From positions 124,001-188,000 of the forward strand of contig NZ_JAAIKE010000002.1 in NCBI RefSeq assembly GCF_010915705.1: a stretch of 64,000 bases of DNA, in the 5' to 3' direction. How positions within the stretch are numbered: position 1 is the stretch's first letter; each line of letters begins with the position of its first letter. The translations under genes and the position numbers were made by a program. The notes beneath the pieces were generated by a model. The model was not told where the DNA came from. It searched no databases and was given only the letters and a program-made list of their open reading frames with translations. This document shows, piece after piece, positions 61,525 to 64,000 of this stretch. Source of the DNA: Pseudotabrizicola algicola (GTDB lineage Bacteria; Pseudomonadota; Alphaproteobacteria; Rhodobacterales; Rhodobacteraceae).

Positions 61525-62535
61525 TCACTCGATCGCGCCGACTTCACGGTAAAAACGCTCGGCGCCCGGATGGAACGGAATGCCTGCACCCTGCACCGCG
61601 TTTTCAAGGGTGATGAACTTGCCCTTGGCATGGCCGTTGCCGAACAGTTTCTGCGTGGTTTCGTTGAACATCGCTTGCGTGATGCCATAGACCAGTTCTT
61701 CGGACAGGTCCGCCGATGTGACCATCTGCGCGCCTACCGACAGGGTCGGCACTTCGGCATCCTGCCCGCGATAGGTTCCGGCAGGCAGCACGTCATTGGC
61801 AAAGAAGCTGTATTCGGCGCGCAATGCGTCGACTTCAGGGCCGGTGATCGGCACCATCACCACATCATGCTGGCTGGAAAGTTCCGCGATTGCCCCGGCC
61901 GGATAGCCGCCGACGAAGAAGAAGGCATCCATCGCGCCATCGCGCATCCGGTCGGAGGCCTGATCGGGCTTGAGGTATTCGGGGGTGATGTCGGCTTCGG
62001 TCAGGCCAAAGGCTTCGAGGATGATCTTGGCATCCACCAGCGTGCCCGAGCCGGGTTCGTCAAGCGACACGCGCTTGCCGCGCAGGTCGGCCACCGAGGT
62101 GATGCCCGAGGCGGCACTTGCCACCAGATGGATGCTTTCGGGGTAGAGGTTGGCGATCAGCCGCAGCTTTTCCACCGCCGGCTGGCCTTCCCAGATGCCG
62201 GTGCCGGTTTGCGCCCAATAGGCCACGTCGGACTGGCTGAAGCCCGCTTCCAGCGTGCCGCCGTTGATCGAGTTCACGTTGCCGACCGAGCCGTTGGAGG
62301 CGACCGCGGTTGCGATCAGACCGGGCACGCCGCAAGAGCCGCCCGCGTCACAGGCACGCGAACCGGGGGGATTGGAAATGGCGTTCGCGATCAGCCCGCC
62401 AATCGGGTAATAGGTGCCGGCGGTGCCGCCGGTGCCGATGCGGAAAAACTGCATGTCTTGGGCGACCGCCCCTTGGGTCAACATCCCTACCGCAAAGAAG
62501 GCCCCCGCAAGGGACCGGAAAGAAAAGAGTTTCAT
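61525..62535 (-). CDS. TAXI-family TRAP transporter solute-binding protein
   Basis: A 336-residue periplasmic protein. The signal peptide (FSFRSLAGAFFAVGMLTQGAVA, cleavage before QDMQ) is followed by FFRIGTGGTAGTYYPIGGLIANAIS, the family-defining start. ATAVASNGSVGNVNSINGGTLEAGFSQSDVAYWA and LANLYPESIHLV are typical of TAXI proteins. It delivers a substrate to the TRAP permease encoded next. GGAGG lies 8 bases before the ATG at 62535. A disulfide is possible between the two cysteines in RACDAGGSCG. Confidence 0.92.
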   Translation of the reverse strand: MKLFSFRSLAGAFFAVGMLTQGAVAQDMQFFRIGTGGTAGTYYPIGGLIANAISNPPGSRACDAGGSCGVPGLIATAVASNGSVGNVNSINGGTLEAGFSQSDVAYWAQTGTGIWEGQPAVEKLRLIANLYPESIHLVASAASGITSVADLRGKRVSLDEPGSGTLVDAKIILEAFGLTEADITPEYLKPDQASDRMRDGAMDAFFFVGGYPAGAIAELSSQHDVVMVPITGPEVDALRAEYSFFANDVLPAGTYRGQDAEVPTLSVGAQMVTSADLSEELVYGITQAMFNETTQKLFGNGHAKGKFITLENAVQGAGIPFHPGAERFYREVGAIE

Positions 62536-62789
62536 GCGTAGTGCCTCCAAAAATCATTCAGGTCGGTATCGCCCCAAGCAGGCAATCCGATGAGCAATAA
62601 GCGAGGATCCGCGCGAGGTCTACCTCTGACTTCTCGTCTGGGTTGCGTCGCACGGGCTCGGTGCAGCATGGCAAATGGGTCTTCGCGCGCTGTGTCAGAC
62701 CCTGCCCGCGCCGCGCTTGACCCAAGCTCTGGCCGTCAGCGCGCGGGCGTGGCGGGGGCCGTGCGGACCGCGTGCGAGGGGCGCGGCTA
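62536..62789. other. Intergenic region without recognisable gene
   Basis: About 250 bases separate the TAXI gene from the promoter of the DUF983 gene. It contains the TAXI leader with its GGAGG site and GC-rich sequence. No open frame with resemblance to a known protein, tRNA or strong terminator was seen. Confidence 0.4.
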
Positions 62790-62817
62790 TTGATGGTGAA
62801 AGCGGAATGGCTATATA
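62790..62817 (+). promoter_or_regulatory. Promoter of the DUF983 gene
   Basis: TTGATG (62790-62795) and TATATA (62812-62817) are spaced 16 bases apart, 20 bases before the ATG at 62837, a good sigma-70-type promoter for this genome. Confidence 0.6.
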
Positions 62818-62836
62818 GAACCAAGCCGAGGAGAGC

Positions 62837-63202
62837 ATGATGCAAGACGATCAACGCCACAGAAAGCCTGCGATGCTGAACGGATTGCGGCAGCGTTGCC
62901 CGAATTGCGGCGAAGGACACCTCTTCACCAGCTACCTCAAGGTTGCCCCCGCCTGCGCGGTGTGCGGGCAAAGCTTTGCACCGCAGCGGGCAGATGATGG
63001 CCCGGCCTATTTCACCATCCTCATCATGTGCCACATCGCCGGCTTCATGCTGCATTTCATGATCGTTTACAGCGAATTGGGCCCTTGGGCCACGGCGCTG
63101 CTGATCGGCGGGATCGTGCTTGCGGGCAGTCTTCTCATGCTGCCGCGTATCAAGGGCATCATGATTGGCTGGCAATGGGCTGACCGTCTGCACGGGTTCT
63201 GA
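62837..63202 (+). CDS. DUF983 family membrane protein with zinc ribbon
   Basis: A 121-residue protein. The N-terminal zinc ribbon has CPNCGEGHLFTSYLKVAPACAVCG, two CxxC pairs, followed by FAPQRADDGPAYFTILIMCHIAGF and two membrane helices (about 57-78 and 84-104). DUF983 proteins are common in alphaproteobacteria; some sit near cytochrome oxidase genes, but the function is unproven. GAGGAGAG precedes the ATG. The gene stands alone with its own promoter. Confidence 0.88.
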   Translation: MMQDDQRHRKPAMLNGLRQRCPNCGEGHLFTSYLKVAPACAVCGQSFAPQRADDGPAYFTILIMCHIAGFMLHFMIVYSELGPWATALLIGGIVLAGSLLMLPRIKGIMIGWQWADRLHGF

Positions 63203-63284
63203 CGTGGCGCGCAGCGGCGGGCCTACCTCGGGCGTGGAAACCTGCTAGGCTTGCAGGCTCTGACCCAAGCCGAGACAGGACAAG

Positions 63285-63692
63285 ATGAGCCGCGAAGACC
63301 AGCCACCCGAAGGCAGCCCCACCATCCGCACCATAGCGATGCCCGCCGATACCAACCCGTCGGGCGATATCTTCGGCGGCTGGCTGATGAGCCAGATGGA
63401 CCTTGCCGCAGGGAGTGTGGCGGCGCTGACCTCGGGCGGGCGCAGCGCCACGGTGGCCGTGGATGCGATGATCTTTCACCGCCCCGTCAAGGTGGGGGAC
63501 GAGGTCTCGCTCTATGCCACGCTGGTCCGGCAGGGCCGCACCTCGATGACGATCCATGTCGATGCATGGCGCCGCCCGCGCGCGGTTGCCCGGAGCGAAA
63601 AGGTGACCGAGGCGAATTTCACCTTTGTCGCCTTGGATGCCGAAGGCCGCCCCGTGCCGATCGGCACGCCCGCTGGCGCCGATCGGGCCTGA
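63285..63692 (+). CDS. yciA: Acyl-CoA thioesterase (YciA-like hotdog)
   Basis: A 135-residue hotdog-fold thioesterase. It starts PTIRTIAMPADTNPSGDIFGGWLMSQMDLAAG with the catalytic aspartate of the N-P-x-GDIFGGW-x-MSQMD pattern, then VAVDAMIFHRPVKVGDEVSLYATL and HVDAWRRPR. YciA-type enzymes hydrolyse acyl-CoAs and help control free CoA. The length is typical. A short hairpin GCCTGTC/GACAGGC (63707-63723) follows. Confidence 0.9.
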   Translation: MSREDQPPEGSPTIRTIAMPADTNPSGDIFGGWLMSQMDLAAGSVAALTSGGRSATVAVDAMIFHRPVKVGDEVSLYATLVRQGRTSMTIHVDAWRRPRAVARSEKVTEANFTFVALDAEGRPVPIGTPAGADRA

Positions 63693-63706
63693 CCCGGACT
63701 GCCCCC

Positions 63707-63723
63707 GCCTGTCATGGACAGGC
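63707..63723 (+). terminator. Possible hairpin terminator after yciA
   Basis: A perfect 7-bp stem GCCTGTC/GACAGGC with an ATG loop lies 14 bases after the thioesterase stop and is followed by CGTTTG. The T run is short, so function is uncertain. Confidence 0.35.
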
Positions 63724-63816
63724 CGTTTGCACCGCCCGCGCCAATGCGCTTTAAATTGCACCAGCTTTAACCCGCCACCGCCTCGCGGGGCCCCTTGAGG
63801 AAAGAAGACAACGCGC

Positions 63817-64000
63817 ATGCGCAATTTCCAGCTTCCCGGCCGCTCTCCGGCCCGCGCCACCGAGGCGATGGCCGCCACCTCGCACCCGTTGTCGACGCTG
63901 GCCGCGCTGGAAATCTTGCGGGCAGGCGGCAATGCGGTGGATGCCGCCATCTGCGCCGCAGCGGTGCAGGGTGTGGTGGAGCCGCAGTCCACCGGCATCG
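63817..64000 (+). CDS. ggt: Gamma-glutamyltransferase, N-terminal part (cut by window end)
   Basis: The first 61 codons are visible: [18 protein letters not shown], then [40 protein letters not shown]. The [11 protein letters not shown] and VEPQSTGI pattern marks the N-terminal part of the gamma-glutamyltranspeptidase (Ntn hydrolase) family. AGGAAAG lies 15 bases before the ATG. No signal peptide is visible, in contrast to periplasmic GGT, which fits the cytoplasmic branch. The catalytic threonine lies beyond the window. Confidence 0.85.
   Translation, partial: MRNFQLPGRSPARATEAMAATSHPLSTLAALEILRAGGNAVDAAICAAAVQGVVEPQSTGI

Overview
This 64 kb window is GC-rich, densely coding chromosomal sequence from an alphaproteobacterium, most likely family Rhodobacteraceae (Rhodobacter/Paracoccus relatives). 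The evidence is the combination of an FnrL-type regulator divergent from hemN, a full ccoNOQP-ccoGHIS cbb3 oxidase locus, a Paracoccus-like aromatic aminotransferase, a membrane-anchored cytochrome c, and a hemC/hemE divergon with a PpsR/CrtJ-type operator. Genes are packed with 1-17 base overlaps. No rRNA, tRNA, CRISPR array, prophage or insertion sequence was seen. Almost everything is core metabolism, so I do not see a convincing undescribed multi-gene system; the most interesting signals are regulatory layouts, odd active sites and a few unexplained small genes.

Layout. 0-3 kb: an acetyltransferase gene broken by an in-frame TAG, then a tight sseA-tyrB pair. 3-5 kb: glnK-amtB ammonium module on the minus strand. 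5-13 kb: a class A penicillin-binding protein, a small ion-channel-like protein, mlaC/mlaA phospholipid transport genes, then a plus-strand run of RidA, glycerophosphodiesterase, FemAB/GNAT-like protein, glutathione transferase and pterin dehydratase. 13-20 kb: peroxiredoxin, FAD reductase, rsmD, HAD phosphatase, and a YbbAP-like ABC exporter divergent from a TesA-like SGNH esterase. 20-24 kb: FAD-linked dehydrogenase, MFS transporter, a kinase-like protein. 24-27 kb: haem genes hemC, hemE and hemF with an unknown acidic protein. 27-33 kb: lipoprotein, SDR-like protein, rsmC, clpS, HAD hydrolase, D,D-carboxypeptidase with SPOR domain, FAH-family hydrolase.

33-45 kb is the micro-oxic respiration island: ccoS, ccoI, ccoH, ccoG, ccoP, ccoQ, ccoO, ccoN (all minus), a universal stress protein, a DUF4087 protein, fnrL and hemN. 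Three FNR boxes (upstream of ccoG, between ccoN and usp, between fnrL and hemN) tie these genes into one oxygen-responsive regulon: FnrL would drive oxidase synthesis and assembly and the oxygen-independent haem step. 45-53 kb: luciferase-like monooxygenase, then a minus-strand yejA-yejB-yejE-yejF oligopeptide/microcin-type importer translationally coupled to a glycosyltransferase. 53-64 kb: membrane cytochrome c, pheA, SRPBCC protein, nudC, a CpdB-like nucleotidase, HAD phosphatase, the signal recognition particle RNA, a TAXI-type TRAP transporter, DUF983 protein, acyl-CoA thioesterase and the 5' end of a gamma-glutamyltransferase.

Long antisense open frames occur opposite most genes because of the high GC content and were left out. 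Functional assignments come from reading motifs and family resemblance by eye; no database search was run.
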